Positions 18,360-28,177 of a stretch of DNA of 57,150 bases are shown piece after piece. The DNA lies in assembly GCA_013824485.1 (NCBI GenBank), contig PNNY01000002.1, positions 1-57,150 of the forward strand, read 5' to 3'. Below the pieces are notes generated by a model that had not been told where the DNA came from, searched no databases, and worked only from the letters and a program-made list of their open reading frames with translations. The position numbers and the translations under genes were made by a program. The DNA is from Sideroxydans sp. (lineage in GTDB: Bacteria; Pseudomonadota; Gammaproteobacteria; Burkholderiales; Gallionellaceae). Each line of letters starts with the position of its first letter. Positions within the stretch are counted from its first letter, which is position 1.

Positions 18360-18824
18360 ATGAAATCTGCAATGAAGAAAACGCTTTTGGCTTTGTCTTT
18401 GTCTGTTGCTGCTGCAGGTGCAAACGCTAGTGTCACTCAAGATGCTGCAGGTTGCGGTGTGGGTACGATGATATTCAAGGATAAAGTTGGTCTGGTTTAC
18501 AGTGCGTTGGCGGGTACGACCAACGGCTATCTGTCGGGCTCTGTTTCGATGACTTTGGGTATTTTGAATTGCCCAGAAGCATCTTCCATCAAGGGCAAGA
18601 TCGCTACCTTCATCGATTTCAACAAGCAACAGTTGGCTGTTGAGACTGCACAAGGTCAAGGCGAGCATTTGGCAGCATTGGTTGATATGTACGGCGTGAA
18701 GGAATCTGACCGTGCAGCTGCGACTAGCGCGCTGAAGGCTAACCAAGCGTCTATCTTCAGCGGTTCTACAACTGCTGAGATCCAAGCTGCTGTGACACAG
18801 ACTCTGCAAGCGTTCGTTTCCTAA
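18360..18824 (+). CDS. DUF3015 family periplasmic protein
   Basis: 154 residues with a cleavable signal peptide ending at ANA-S (residues 1-23) and AGGGGG ahead of the ATG. The mature protein matches DUF3015 in layout: GCGVGTMIF near the N-terminus, a second cysteine in LGILNCPEASS, then a helical region with FIDFNKQQLAVETAQGQGEHLAALVDMYGV. The two cysteines could form a disulfide. Function is unknown for the family. A strong terminator follows at once, so it is probably a single-gene unit. Confidence 0.8.
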   Translation: MKSAMKKTLLALSLSVAAAGANASVTQDAAGCGVGTMIFKDKVGLVYSALAGTTNGYLSGSVSMTLGILNCPEASSIKGKIATFIDFNKQQLAVETAQGQGEHLAALVDMYGVKESDRAAATSALKANQASIFSGSTTAEIQAAVTQTLQAFVS

Positions 18825-18842
18825 GTTAGCTTGTAGTATCAA

Positions 18843-18873
18843 AAAAAGCCGAGGCTAATCACCTCGGCTTTTT
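18843..18873 (+). terminator. Terminator after the DUF3015 gene
   Basis: 12-bp perfect stem AAAAAGCCGAGG / CCTCGGCTTTTT with a 7-base loop; the T run is part of the stem. It looks bidirectional. Confidence 0.9.
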
Positions 18874-18894
18874 GTTGGGAAATCCAAACATCAA

Positions 18895-20835
18895 ATGCGA
18901 ATCCATGCTTTTATCTATAGAGTTTTGTTGGCGACAGCGTTGGGCTTGTTCGTTGGGATCAGTCACGCTCAAGAGGTGACTACACAACAGCAAGCGGACA
19001 TCGACACCATGTTGCGACTTGCTCAAAAGGCGCAGCTTGCTCAAAGTGCGGAATGGCACAAGATCAATCAATTCCATCCCACGCTCGGCGGGGTGAAAAG
19101 TCGCGTGGATGACACCAGCTATTTCTTGGCGGAAAACGGCAAGCGAGATCCGAATGCTGAATTAGAAGCGACCATCCGTGCTGCCTATGATGACGGTATG
19201 GCGGAACAGAGCAGGCAACCCAAATTGTGCCGTTGGATTGCGCGTTATCAATATCTCAATCGCAGCATGAAGGCGCTCGGCTTTGAATATCCTGCGCCTC
19301 GTTGCGAGGGCTTCGAGCGTTGGAAGTCAGGCATGGCGCGCGACAACGTCTCCATGATCTTCGCGTCCATCTATCTCAACAGTCCTGCCTCGATGTACGG
19401 ACACATCTTCATGCGCTTCGATAGCGCGAAAGCGGGCGAATTCAACCGGCTCGGCGATACCACAGTGGGTTACACAGTGAACAGCAATGGCGACTTCGGC
19501 CCCCTGTTCTTGGCACAAAGTTTGGCGGGTGGTTTCCCCGGCAACTTTGTCTCCGTACCCTATTTCATGAAAGTGCGCGAGTACGCAGATCTGGAAAATC
19601 GTGACCTGTGGGAATATCAGACGGACTTCACGCCAGAAGAGATCGACAAGATGCACGCCTTCATCTGGGAGCAGAGCTTCACCTATGTCGATTACTACTT
19701 CGCCGACGATAACTGCGCTCTGATCTTGCTGGCGACCTTGGAAGCGGGGCGGCCAGACTTGAATCTGATCGCTTCGGCGAAGCCTTGGTTAGCCCCTTTG
19801 GATACCGTCAAAGTGTTGCGCAATGCGGGTGTGGTGACCAAGAAGCGTTATCGTCCTTCTCAGTACAGCACGCTAATCTCCAACGTCGAGCGCGCACCAG
19901 AAAACGTGCGTGAGCAAGCGGTCGAGCTCGCCCACAGTATGAAGTTGCCAGAAGTGTTACCCGGTGCGAATGCGCAAGAGCAGGCACAACTGCTAGACCT
20001 TGCACTTGGCGTGTTGGAATATGAGCGCAACCAAAAGAATTCCGAGCAAGAGGCTGCGCCACTCAATCGATTCCAACTCAAGCTCGCCGGGGTGCGCAGT
20101 AAAGTTGATGCATCGGCTACCTACCAGCCTGCGCCCACGCCGCGCCAAAGCCCAGATGAAGGACACGATTCATTCCGCATCGGGATGTCATTGGGGCAAG
20201 TAGATGGAATGCAGTACGGTCAGCTCAACACACGCTTGGTCTATCACGACAGCCTAGATCCCAATGCAGGCTTCTCGCCGGGAGTGAGTTCCAAGATCGG
20301 TGATCTGTACCTGCGTTTCAATGACAAACAGATCCGTTTCGAGCGACTCGACCTGTTCGAAGTGTTCCTGCCATCTGTGCGTACCGCGTGGTATCGGCCT
20401 GTGACCATCAAGGCGAATATCTCTGTGCGGCGCGAAGTGCAACGCAACGATGCATTGGCACCCACTGTGTTCCGTATCGAGCTGGGAGCGGGTGAAGGCT
20501 ATCGCATCAGCGAGCACAGCCAGATGTACGTCATCGCCGACACCATCACACGACTACGAAGTGGCGCATCGAGCTTGGCGGCAGGCCCTGTCGCAGGGTG
20601 GATGTGGCAACCCGAAGCAAGATGGCGCGCAGAAGCGAGTGCGGGTGCTTTCTGGACTGTGGCCGGTGGTAAGCGCGATACAGGTGTCTATCGCGTGACG
20701 GCAGGTATCGCGTGGGATGTGTTCGACAGCCAGAACAACATCCGTCTCAATGCATCACGTCAAACTACAAGCAAGGGCGGTGATGCGCTGGATAGCTATT
20801 CCGACGTGCAGCTGGCTTACTTCCACTACTTCTGA
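18895..20835 (+). CDS. DUF4105 protein: Lnb-like periplasmic domain with C-terminal barrel
   Basis: 646 residues with signal peptide (RVLLATALGLFVGISHAQ). The central part has the DUF4105 pattern: SPASMYGHIFMRFD, FGPLFLAQSLAGGFPG, FTYVDYYFADDNCALILL. This domain is related to the N-terminal periplasmic part of Lnb, the lipoprotein transacylase of Gram-positive bacteria; its conserved histidine and cysteine are present here (GHIF and DDNCALIL). From about residue 400 to the end the sequence alternates like beta-barrel strands and ends with YFHYF, so it is probably embedded in the outer membrane. Its role in Gram-negative bacteria is unknown. It starts just past a terminator and must have its own promoter or rely on read-through. 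Confidence 0.75.
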   Translation: MRIHAFIYRVLLATALGLFVGISHAQEVTTQQQADIDTMLRLAQKAQLAQSAEWHKINQFHPTLGGVKSRVDDTSYFLAENGKRDPNAELEATIRAAYDDGMAEQSRQPKLCRWIARYQYLNRSMKALGFEYPAPRCEGFERWKSGMARDNVSMIFASIYLNSPASMYGHIFMRFDSAKAGEFNRLGDTTVGYTVNSNGDFGPLFLAQSLAGGFPGNFVSVPYFMKVREYADLENRDLWEYQTDFTPEEIDKMHAFIWEQSFTYVDYYFADDNCALILLATLEAGRPDLNLIASAKPWLAPLDTVKVLRNAGVVTKKRYRPSQYSTLISNVERAPENVREQAVELAHSMKLPEVLPGANAQEQAQLLDLALGVLEYERNQKNSEQEAAPLNRFQLKLAGVRSKVDASATYQPAPTPRQSPDEGHDSFRIGMSLGQVDGMQYGQLNTRLVYHDSLDPNAGFSPGVSSKIGDLYLRFNDKQIRFERLDLFEVFLPSVRTAWYRPVTIKANISVRREVQRNDALAPTVFRIELGAGEGYRISEHSQMYVIADTITRLRSGASSLAAGPVAGWMWQPEARWRAEASAGAFWTVAGGKRDTGVYRVTAGIAWDVFDSQNNIRLNASRQTTSKGGDALDSYSDVQLAYFHYF

Positions 20836-21249
20836 TCAAACCGCTGCCGCGACTATCCAATAGCGCGCGAACTTACCTGCGGCCATGAACAGCGCGGCCT
20901 TCCACGGATTCAGACGCAACCAACCCGCTGCGATACACAGCGCATCACCAATGAATGGTAGCCAAGCGAACAACAATGCGGGCGTGCCGTAGTTGCGCAC
21001 CTTTTCCACGTGTTTGAGTTGTTGTGTCATCGGCAACATCCATCCCATCCCAAAAGATAACATCCCGCCTAGCGTGTTGCCGAGTGTGCCGATCAATAGC
21101 GCAGGCCAGAACAATTCAGGTTGCGCCTTCAGCGTGCCGATGAGCACCAGCTCCGAACCGCCCGGCAGCAAGGTCGCACCGAGCAGGCTGGAAAGGAACA
21201 AGCCCCACAGGCTGAGGTCGCTAGCGAAGAATTGAGAGAGGGATTCCAT
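20836..21249 (-). CDS. YqaA family membrane protein
   Basis: 137-residue inner-membrane protein of the SNARE-associated/DedA-like superfamily, with four hydrophobic segments. The fingerprint is SSLLGATLLPGGSELVLIGTLKA, then GNTLGGMLSFGMGWMLP and LLFAWLPFIGDALCIAAGWLRL. Relatives have been proposed to move lipids or to keep up proton motive force, but YqaA itself has no settled function. Its stop codon abuts the stop of the convergent DUF4105 gene with no spacer. Confidence 0.82.
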   Translation of the reverse strand: MESLSQFFASDLSLWGLFLSSLLGATLLPGGSELVLIGTLKAQPELFWPALLIGTLGNTLGGMLSFGMGWMLPMTQQLKHVEKVRNYGTPALLFAWLPFIGDALCIAAGWLRLNPWKAALFMAAGKFARYWIVAAAV

Positions 21250-21257
21250 CTATTGAC

Positions 21258-21283
21258 GTCATTCCCGCGATAGCGGGAATGAC
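21258..21283. repeat. Palindromic dispersed repeat, dRS3-like copy 1
   Basis: GTCATTCCCGC-GATA-GCGGGAATGAC, an 11-bp perfect inverted repeat. The core at 21261-21280 fits the ATTCCC-N8-GGGAAT form described for neisserial dRS3. A second copy is at 27365-27384. It lies between DUF4197 and yqaA and may also end transcription. Confidence 0.75.
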
Positions 21284-21289
21284 TAAAGC

Positions 21290-22054
21290 TTATTTATTGA
21301 GTAGTACGGAGAACACCTTCTTCGCCAGATCGCCTGTGGCTTGCATCGGATTCGCGCGGATCTCTTTTTCCTTTTCGGCGACCATCAAGAACAATCCATC
21401 CATCGCGTGGCTGGTGATGTAGTCCTCCAATGTCGCGTCGCTCTGTTTCACCAATCCTAGCGTCGCCCCTGCAGTCGCGAAGCGGTTGTAGGCTTGAGCG
21501 AGGGTGACCTTCTGCATGGAGTTCGCCACGATGGGTTTGAACTTGGCGGTCAGCGCAGCTTCTGTACTGCTACGGAAATATTGCGTCGCCGCATCTTCCT
21601 TGCCCATCAAGATGTTCTTGGCATCCGTCACCGTCATGTTCGCCACCGCATTCAGCAACAAGGCTTTGGCTTCCGGCACGGCGGCTTCGGCGGCACGGTT
21701 CATCGACGTGTTCAGTTCGTCAGCGTATTTACCCATCCCGTATTTGCGTAACTTAGCATCCGCTTCCATCAGATTCGCTGGCAAGGGAATCCGCACTTTG
21801 GGATTCGCCAAGAATCCATTTGTCTGCGCGAGCCCCGCTACTGAAGTTTCTGCCCCTTGCGACAATGCCTGCTTCAAGCTGCCGATCTGGTCTGCTACCG
21901 AGAATTGGTCGACACCGGTGAGCGGGGCGCTCTTCGATGTCGCCGCCCCCAAGATCTGGATTCCTTGGTTGATCTTATTTTGGTCGATTGAGCCACAAGC
22001 AGACAAGCTCAAGGCCAAAGCCGTGACGAGGGTGATATGCAGAGGTTTCATCAT
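21290..22054 (-). CDS. DUF4197 lipoprotein
   Basis: 254 residues with a lipoprotein signal peptide ([10 protein letters not shown]; the modified cysteine is Cys20). The mature protein is helical and matches DUF4197: [58 protein letters not shown] (in pieces), then [18 protein letters not shown]. It should sit in the periplasm anchored to a membrane. Function is unknown. Its ATG overlaps the lpdA stop by four bases, so its expression is tied to lpdA translation. Confidence 0.8.
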   Translation of the reverse strand: MMKPLHITLVTALALSLSACGSIDQNKINQGIQILGAATSKSAPLTGVDQFSVADQIGSLKQALSQGAETSVAGLAQTNGFLANPKVRIPLPANLMEADAKLRKYGMGKYADELNTSMNRAAEAAVPEAKALLLNAVANMTVTDAKNILMGKEDAATQYFRSSTEAALTAKFKPIVANSMQKVTLAQAYNRFATAGATLGLVKQSDATLEDYITSHAMDGLFLMVAEKEKEIRANPMQATGDLAKKVFSVLLNK

Positions 22055-23811
22055 CTCTTCTTAGGTGGCAACAAGTCAGTGATCGTGCCTTCGGCCATCT
22101 CGGCGGCGAAGTTGAATGTCTCCGACAGAGTTGGATGCGGATGGATAGTGAGGCCGATGTCGTGCATGTCCGCGCCCATCTCCAAGGCCAGCACTGCTTC
22201 AGCGATCAGTTCGCCTGCGTTCACGCCGACGATGCCCGCCCCCAAGATGCGGCGCGATTTCGGATCGAGCAATACTTTGGTCATGCCTTCTTCGCGTGCG
22301 ATGGAAAGTGCGCGACCTGAAGCAGCCCAAGGGAATGCGCCCTTCTCGTATTCGATACCTTTGGCTTTCGCTTCGGTCTCGGTCAGGCCCATCCACGCCA
22401 CTTCGGGGTCGGTGTACGCAACGGATGGAATGGTGAGTGGTTCGAAGAAAGCCTTGTGTCCGGCGATGTTCTCTGCCGCCACTTTGCCTTCATGTACCGC
22501 CTTGTGTGCCAGCATCGGGTTGCCCACGATGTCGCCGATGGCGAAGATGTGCGGCACGTTGGTGCGCATCTGTTTATCCACAGGGATGAAGCCGCGCTCG
22601 TTGACCACCAGCCCAGCCGCTTCTGCATTGATGAGGCGACCGTTAGGGCTGCGACCCACTGCCATCAACACGCGGTCATACACTTGTGGTTCAGCAGGGG
22701 CTTGTTCGCCTTCGAAGGTGACCTTCAAGCCAGCCTTGGTCGCTTCGATCTTAGTGACCTTGGTCTTCAGCATGATGGCTTCGTAACGCTTGCCGATGCG
22801 GTTGTGCAATGGCTTGACCATGTCTTTGTCGGCGCCGGGCATCAGTTGGTCCATCAACTCGACCACGGAGATCTTGGAGCCGAGCGCGTCGTACACCGTC
22901 GCCATCTCCAAACCGATGATGCCGCCACCAATCACCAGCATGCGCTTAGGCACATCCTTCAATGCCAATGCGCCGGTGGAGTCGATGATGCGCTCATCGT
23001 CGTAAGGGAAGCCAGGGATACGTGCCACGCTAGAACCTGCTGCGACGATACAGTTGTCGAAGGTGACGATCTTCTTGCCTTCAGCCGTATCAACTTCAAG
23101 ACTGTTGGGCGAGGTGAACTTGGCAGTGCCGCGCACCACTTGCACCTTGCGTTGTTTTGCCAAGCCCGCGAGACCGCCAGTGAGCTTGCCGATGACGCTT
23201 TCTTTCCAAGTGCGAATCGCATCGATGTCGATTTTCGGTTTCGCGAAAGTCACACCGTGGTGCGATACCTCTTCTGCCTCGCTGATGACCTTGGAGACAT
23301 GCAGCAAAGCTTTGGAGGGTATGCACCCCACGTTCAGACACACACCACCCAACTTAGCGTGCTTCTCGATCAGTACGACTTGTTTTCCGAGGTCGGCCGC
23401 GCGGAACGCAGCAGTGTATCCACCGGGTCCAGCGCCCAGCACGACTACTTCAGCATGGAGATCGCCTTTGGCAACTGCGGCGGCGGGAGTAGGGGCGACC
23501 TGCGGTGCAGCAACGGGTGCAGGAGCAGCTTCTGGGGCAGATTTGCTTGCGGCTGGAGCGGCTACTTTGCCACTGGTTTCCAGCATCAAGATAACCGAGC
23601 CTTCACCTACTTTGTCGCCCAACTTCACTTTCAATTCCTTCACTACGCCAGCGGCGGGAGAGGGCACTTCCATCGTCGCTTTATCAGTCTCCAATGAGAT
23701 GAGCGCTTGCTCCTTCTCAATGGCGTCGCCCACTTTGACGCTGATCTCGATGACGGCGACGCCTTTGAATCCGCCGATGTCCGGTACTTTGATTTCGATA
23801 GTTTGGCTCAT
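22051..23811 (-). CDS. lpdA: Dihydrolipoamide dehydrogenase with N-terminal lipoyl domain
   Basis: 586-residue E3 subunit that reoxidises dihydrolipoamide of 2-oxoacid dehydrogenase complexes with NAD+. Residues 1-80 are a lipoyl domain (lipoylated Lys44 in [10 protein letters not shown]), then an Ala/Pro linker to about 115, then the flavoprotein with GAGPGG, redox-active Cys158 and Cys163 ([13 protein letters not shown]) and the catalytic HPHPTLSE at the C-terminus. The fused lipoyl domain is usual for the pyruvate dehydrogenase E3 of beta- and some gammaproteobacteria. Unusually, aceE and aceF are not adjacent: proA lies upstream and the DUF4197 gene is coupled downstream. Confidence 0.95.
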   Translation of the reverse strand: MSQTIEIKVPDIGGFKGVAVIEISVKVGDAIEKEQALISLETDKATMEVPSPAAGVVKELKVKLGDKVGEGSVILMLETSGKVAAPAASKSAPEAAPAPVAAPQVAPTPAAAVAKGDLHAEVVVLGAGPGGYTAAFRAADLGKQVVLIEKHAKLGGVCLNVGCIPSKALLHVSKVISEAEEVSHHGVTFAKPKIDIDAIRTWKESVIGKLTGGLAGLAKQRKVQVVRGTAKFTSPNSLEVDTAEGKKIVTFDNCIVAAGSSVARIPGFPYDDERIIDSTGALALKDVPKRMLVIGGGIIGLEMATVYDALGSKISVVELMDQLMPGADKDMVKPLHNRIGKRYEAIMLKTKVTKIEATKAGLKVTFEGEQAPAEPQVYDRVLMAVGRSPNGRLINAEAAGLVVNERGFIPVDKQMRTNVPHIFAIGDIVGNPMLAHKAVHEGKVAAENIAGHKAFFEPLTIPSVAYTDPEVAWMGLTETEAKAKGIEYEKGAFPWAASGRALSIAREEGMTKVLLDPKSRRILGAGIVGVNAGELIAEAVLALEMGADMHDIGLTIHPHPTLSETFNFAAEMAEGTITDLLPPKKR

Positions 23812-23827
23812 GTTCTTCTCTTTCTTT

Positions 23828-25087
23828 TTAGACTCTGATTTGCCCGTTACCGAGCACGATGAATTTCTGTGACGTCAGCCCTTCTAGTCCGACTGGCCCG
23901 CGCGCATGGATCTTGTCGGTTGAGATGCCGATCTCTGCGCCCAAGCCATACTCAAAACCATCCGCGAAACGTGTGGAGGCATTCACCATCACGCTGGCGG
24001 AATCCACCTCACGCAGGAAGCGCATCGCCTTGGTGTAGTTCTCGGTGACGATGCTGTCCGTGTGTTGCGAGCTGTAAGTGTTGATGTGGTCTATGGCTTC
24101 ATCCAAATTCGCCACGATGCGCACACTCAAGATAGGCGCGAGATATTCAGTGTGCCAATCTTCTTCCGTCGCCGTTTTCATCTGCGCAACTAATTTTTGC
24201 GAAGCAGCATCACCGCGCAGCTCCACACCTTTCTTCATATAGATGGCGCACAGCTCAGGCAATACTTGGGATGCCACATTGGCATTCACCAGCAAGGTCT
24301 CCATCGCGTTGCACACGCCGTAACGGTGTGTCTTGGCGTTGTCGGCGATGCGGATGGCTTTCTTAAGATCAGCCTCGTCGTCGATGTAGACATGGCAGAT
24401 GCCGTCCAGATGTTTGATGACCGGCACCTTGGCTTCTTCCGAGATGCGCGCGATGAGGCCCTTGCCGCCGCGTGGCACGATCACATCCACATACTCTTTC
24501 ATGGTGATGAGCTCGCCCACCGCTGCGCGGTCAGTGGTGCTCACCACTTGCACGGCCGTCTCAGGCAGTCCAGCTTCGCGCAATCCTTGATGCACGCAAG
24601 CCGCGATGGCTTGGTTGGAATGTATGGCCTCCGAACCGCCGCGCAGGATGGCGGCGTTGCCTGATTTCAGGCACAGCCCTGCGGCATCCGCCGTCACGTT
24701 CGGGCGTGACTCGTAGATGATGCCGATGACGCCGAGGGGTACGCGCATCTTGCCGACTTGGATGCCAGAAGGGCGATATTTCATGTCGCTGATCTCGCCG
24801 ATTGGGTCGGCCAGTGCGGCGATCTGACGCAGACCTTCTGCCATGCCATTGACGGTCTTCTCGGTTAAAGTGAGGCGATCGACAGAAGCTTCGTCGAGTC
24901 CGCTGGCTTTCGCTGCAGCGACATCTTTCGCGTTCTCGGCAAGGAGTTTGTTGGTGTTGAGCAGGATGGCGGTCGCGATATTCTCCAGCGCGTGGTTCTT
25001 CGCGTTGGTGTCGGCTTGCGCCACGATGCGAGAAGCGGCACGTGCCTGCTGTCCCACCCCTTTCATGTATTGCTTGATGTCTTCCAT
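23828..25087 (-). CDS. proA: Gamma-glutamyl phosphate reductase
   Basis: 419 residues. Second step of proline synthesis: reduces glutamyl-5-phosphate to the semialdehyde with NADPH. Aldehyde-dehydrogenase-like fold; the catalytic cysteine is in [15 protein letters not shown], and [20 protein letters not shown] and the proline-binding end [15 protein letters not shown] are intact. The frame opens ten codons further up, but [19 protein letters not shown] is the normal start, with AGAGAA before it. It is divergent from trpC and 16 bases before lpdA. Confidence 0.95.
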   Translation of the reverse strand: MEDIKQYMKGVGQQARAASRIVAQADTNAKNHALENIATAILLNTNKLLAENAKDVAAAKASGLDEASVDRLTLTEKTVNGMAEGLRQIAALADPIGEISDMKYRPSGIQVGKMRVPLGVIGIIYESRPNVTADAAGLCLKSGNAAILRGGSEAIHSNQAIAACVHQGLREAGLPETAVQVVSTTDRAAVGELITMKEYVDVIVPRGGKGLIARISEEAKVPVIKHLDGICHVYIDDEADLKKAIRIADNAKTHRYGVCNAMETLLVNANVASQVLPELCAIYMKKGVELRGDAASQKLVAQMKTATEEDWHTEYLAPILSVRIVANLDEAIDHINTYSSQHTDSIVTENYTKAMRFLREVDSASVMVNASTRFADGFEYGLGAEIGISTDKIHARGPVGLEGLTSQKFIVLGNGQIRV

Positions 25088-25136
25088 GATGTTCTCTGTA
25101 TTGCGAGTGGCGCGCATTTTAGCACCCCGCTTGCGC

Positions 25137-25149
25137 TAGAATGCGCGCC
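25137..25149 (+). promoter_or_regulatory. trpC promoter -10 and discriminator
   Basis: TAGAAT (25137-25142) followed by GCGCGCC, 26 bases before the trpC ATG. The -35 region is poor. Confidence 0.4.
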
Positions 25150-25168
25150 TCATTCGAAAGAGCATCGC

Positions 25169-25963
25169 ATGTCAGACATCCTCAAAAAGATATTGGCAGT
25201 GAAGGCGCAAGAAGTCGCCGCCGCGCTGTCCGCAAAATCCCTTCCTGCCATCCGTGCCGAGGCAGAACAAGCCGCGCCCCCCCGTGATTTCGTGGGGGCG
25301 ATACGCGGCAAGATCGCTGCGGGGAAATCGGCAGTCATCGCCGAGATCAAAAAAGCCAGCCCTAGCAAAGGGGTCATCCGCGAAGATTTCCGCCCAGCGG
25401 ACATTGCCCGGAGCTACGAGAAGCATGGTGCAGCGTGCTTGTCGGTATTGACCGACGAGCAATTCTTCCAAGGCAGTGCAGACTATCTGAAGCAAGCGCG
25501 TGCCGCCTGTGCTTTGCCCGTGTTGCGCAAAGACTTCATGGTCAACGAATATCAGATCTACCAAGCCCGCGCGATGGGGGCGGATGCCATCCTGCTCATT
25601 GCTTCCGCCTTGACCTTGAGCCAGATGACATCGTTCGAGCAGTTGGCGCACAAGCTGGGTATGGCGGTGTTGGTGGAAGTGCATGACGGTGCAGAGTTGG
25701 AAGTGGCGCTGAACCTCAAGACCCCTCTCATCGGTATCAATAACCGCAACCTTCGCACCTTCGAGGTCACCTTGCAGACCACGCTCGACCTCCTATCGCG
25801 CATCCCTGCCGATCGCATCGTCGTCACCGAGAGCGGCATCTTCTCCGCAGGCGATGTGAAGCTGATGCGCGACCATGAAGTCCACACCTTTCTCGTAGGC
25901 GAAGCTTTCATGCGTGCGGAAGAACCAGGTGTCGAATTGGCACACGTGTTTGGCTTGTTGTAA
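25169..25963 (+). CDS. trpC: Indole-3-glycerol phosphate synthase
   Basis: 264-residue TIM-barrel enzyme that closes the indole ring in tryptophan synthesis. [20 protein letters not shown] and [17 protein letters not shown] hold the catalytic lysines; [13 protein letters not shown] and [11 protein letters not shown] complete the phosphate site. The frame runs far upstream, but [16 protein letters not shown] is the family start. The gene is alone, apart from trpE, trpG and trpD, which must be elsewhere. Confidence 0.95.
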   Translation: MSDILKKILAVKAQEVAAALSAKSLPAIRAEAEQAAPPRDFVGAIRGKIAAGKSAVIAEIKKASPSKGVIREDFRPADIARSYEKHGAACLSVLTDEQFFQGSADYLKQARAACALPVLRKDFMVNEYQIYQARAMGADAILLIASALTLSQMTSFEQLAHKLGMAVLVEVHDGAELEVALNLKTPLIGINNRNLRTFEVTLQTTLDLLSRIPADRIVVTESGIFSAGDVKLMRDHEVHTFLVGEAFMRAEEPGVELAHVFGLL

Positions 25964-25987
25964 ATTTGCTACAAAATTATTAAATAA

Positions 25988-26001
25988 TTGATACAGGTCA
26001 A
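25988..26001. promoter_or_regulatory. FNR/ANR-like site upstream of the porin gene
   Basis: TTGAT-ACAG-GTCAA differs at one base from the TTGATNNNNATCAA consensus. It lies in the 246-base stretch between trpC and the porin gene, 209 bases from the porin ATG. The rest of that stretch shows no ORF or strong hairpin. Confidence 0.4.
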
Positions 26002-26209
26002 TTCCTAGGGGATTTGTTAGTGCAGAATCCGCACCGAACTCGCATCTTGGGTTTGTGGCGAATGCCACTGAAAGGCATGAGTAGTGGCTTTGTGACACTG
26101 TAAGCATGTCGTAAGTTGTGGGTAGTACGTTTGGTTGTGAGGCGGTTGAGGGGTCGAAGCAAACGTCTTCATGGCTAGAAAATAAATCTTAATTACTGAG
26201 GAGTTCTAC

Positions 26210-27298
26210 ATGCAAAAGAAAATCATCGCACTGGCTGTTGCTGCTGCTTTCTCCACTCCAGCTTTCGCTGACGTCGGCTTCTACGGCATCGTTGATGCTG
26301 CTGTTGCTTCCATCTCTGCTAGCGGTACAAAAAGCGACCTGATCGCATCTTCTGGCGCAGCCTCTACTTCTCGTTTGGGCGTGAAAGCTACTGAAGACTT
26401 GGGCAATGGTCTGACTGGGGTTGCTGTTGTTGAGTACGGTATCGACACCGAGAATTCCGATGGCTCAGTGACCGGCGCATCGCCAAACCAAGCCTCTGCA
26501 TTCTCAGCTCGTCAAAAGATGCTGGCTGTAGCGGGTGATTTTGGAACAGTTGCTTCTGGCTACCTACAAACGACTGGTTACGATTGGGAAGTCAAGTTTG
26601 ACCCAATCGCAGGATCTGGCTCTTCACCATTGCAAATCGTTAACGCGAAGAAGTTCTTGATCGGTACAGTTGCTGGTGCTGCCCGTGCGCAACGTGCTTT
26701 GGCTTATATCTCTCCGAACATCAACGGCCTGACTTTTGCTGCTAACTATTCCACAGCTTTGTCCGGTTTGGGCAATCTGGGTGTGGCAAGTGCCTCCACA
26801 GCCGATAAGAGCACAGCGTATTTGCTCTCTGCAACATACACGCTAGATGCTTTGACGGTCGGTGGTGTTTACGCTGGTTTGACTGGCGCGACATCTGCTA
26901 CGAACGTAAAAACTGCGGACCAAACAGAATTCGCTTTGGGCGCATCTTATGACCTGGGCGTTGCTAAAGTGATGGGTACTTACCAATCCAATAAGACGAC
27001 TGGCGTATCGGCTAACACTGCATTCTCGCTGTCTGGAGTATTGCCAGTTTCTACAGGCGCTTTTGCAGTTCTCTACGCATCTAACAAGCTGAATGTTGCC
27101 AATACCAGCGCAACTGCAATTACAGCGGGTTACCTGCACACCTTCACCAAGTCCACAACTGGCTATGTAGTATTCTCTAGTGTGACGAATGGTTCTGCAT
27201 CCAATGTGTACACCGTGTCTGGCAACGCGTTGTCTGGCGCAATCACAGCTGGGGGCAGCTCCAGCTTGTTCGGTGTTGGTCTGCGCAAGAAGTTCTAA
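26210..27298 (+). CDS. Gram-negative porin
   Basis: 362 residues: signal peptide cut after STPAFA, then a mature beta-barrel beginning DVGFYGIVDAAV and ending GVGLRKKF with the C-terminal phenylalanine needed for outer-membrane insertion. SRLGVKATEDLGNGLTGVAVVEYG is the hallmark of the general betaproteobacterial trimeric porin family (Porin_4). It should let small solutes through the outer membrane. GAGGAG precedes the ATG and a strong terminator follows, as expected for a highly expressed single gene. The strands are unusually rich in Ala, Ser and Thr. Confidence 0.9.
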   Translation: MQKKIIALAVAAAFSTPAFADVGFYGIVDAAVASISASGTKSDLIASSGAASTSRLGVKATEDLGNGLTGVAVVEYGIDTENSDGSVTGASPNQASAFSARQKMLAVAGDFGTVASGYLQTTGYDWEVKFDPIAGSGSSPLQIVNAKKFLIGTVAGAARAQRALAYISPNINGLTFAANYSTALSGLGNLGVASASTADKSTAYLLSATYTLDALTVGGVYAGLTGATSATNVKTADQTEFALGASYDLGVAKVMGTYQSNKTTGVSANTAFSLSGVLPVSTGAFAVLYASNKLNVANTSATAITAGYLHTFTKSTTGYVVFSSVTNGSASNVYTVSGNALSGAITAGGSSSLFGVGLRKKF

Positions 27299-27325
27299 TC
27301 TAGCCTAACCGTTAGTTTTAGAGTT

Positions 27326-27353
27326 AAACGGGCATCTTAGGATGCCCGTTTTT
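27326..27353 (+). terminator. Porin terminator
   Basis: AAACGGGCATC-TTAG-GATGCCCGTTT, an 11-bp perfect stem running into TTT. Confidence 0.92.
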
Positions 27354-27364
27354 ATTTGCAGGCC

Positions 27365-27384
27365 ATTCCCGCGAAGGCGGGAAT
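27365..27384. repeat. Palindromic dispersed repeat, dRS3-like copy 2
   Basis: ATTCCC-GCGAAGGC-GGGAAT, the same 20-base form as the copy at 21261-21280, with different flanks (CC before, CC after). It lies between the porin terminator and coq7. Confidence 0.7.
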
Positions 27385-27422
27385 CCAGTAATCTGTCGTC
27401 AGAATAAATAAGGGAGTACGTC

Positions 27423-28049
27423 ATGCCTAACCTAGACAGTTTCATCATCGAATTCGATAAAGGTCTGCGCACTTTGTTCGCCAAAGCGCCGACCGCGCGT
27501 CCCTATCCCGATGCCAACATCGAGGATGCCGTCATGACGGAGGCAGAGAAAAAGCACGCCGCTGCATTGATGCGCATCAACCATACAGGGGAGATCTGCG
27601 CGCAGGCGCTGTATCAAGGGCAGGCCCTGACGGCGAAAGACCCTGCGGTGGAGGCGAAGTTGAACCATGCGGCGTGGGAGGAGACAGAGCACTTGGCGTG
27701 GACCTCGCACCGTGTGTATGAGTTGGGTGGGCGCTTGAGCCTGCTCAATCCCTTCTGGTACACCAGTTCTTTGGCGATGGGTGCGTTAGCGGGTGCCTTG
27801 GGCGATAAGTGGAATCTGGGCTTCTTGGCCGAGACCGAGCGCCAAGTCGGCGCGCACTTGCAACACCATCTGGACACCTTGCCGCCACAAGACGCCAAGA
27901 GCCGCGCTGTGGCGCAGCAGATGTTCACTGATGAGGTGGGACATGCGGATATGGCGGTGGAGCTGGGTGCGGCTGAGTTGCCGTTACCAGTGAAGGTGGC
28001 GATGCGGGGGATGTCGCAGGTGATGACTAAAACCGTCTATTGGGTTTAA
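27423..28049 (+). CDS. coq7: Demethoxyubiquinone hydroxylase
   Basis: 208-residue di-iron monooxygenase that adds the last hydroxyl in ubiquinone synthesis. Two helical repeats carry the metal ligands: NHTGEICAQALYQGQ with EETEHLAW, and FLAETERQVGAHLQHHL with TDEVGHADMA. It is used in betaproteobacteria in place of UbiF. Hydrophobic stretches (YTSSLAMGALAGALG) fit its interfacial membrane association. It stands alone, 69 bases after the porin terminator. Confidence 0.93.
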   Translation: MPNLDSFIIEFDKGLRTLFAKAPTARPYPDANIEDAVMTEAEKKHAAALMRINHTGEICAQALYQGQALTAKDPAVEAKLNHAAWEETEHLAWTSHRVYELGGRLSLLNPFWYTSSLAMGALAGALGDKWNLGFLAETERQVGAHLQHHLDTLPPQDAKSRAVAQQMFTDEVGHADMAVELGAAELPLPVKVAMRGMSQVMTKTVYWV

Positions 28050-28177
28050 CCAGCCTTAAGAAAATCAATAGTTCTAAACCAGACTAGGCGCACGAAGGAA
28101 ATCGCCGCGTCGCATACTGTGTCGTATGCAAGCAAGATTTACTGAGTGCAACGATGTATGGTGACGAAATATTGGTT

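Noticed and set aside
22456-23697. A 413-codon open frame on the plus strand opposite lpdA
   Set aside because: Antisense shadow of a conserved gene; its composition (many His, Gln and Asp in repeating pattern) is what the complement of normal coding gives, and there is no ribosome site.
28112-28129. GCATAC / GTATGC inverted repeat as terminator of coq7
   Set aside because: Only six pairs and no T run; too weak to call.
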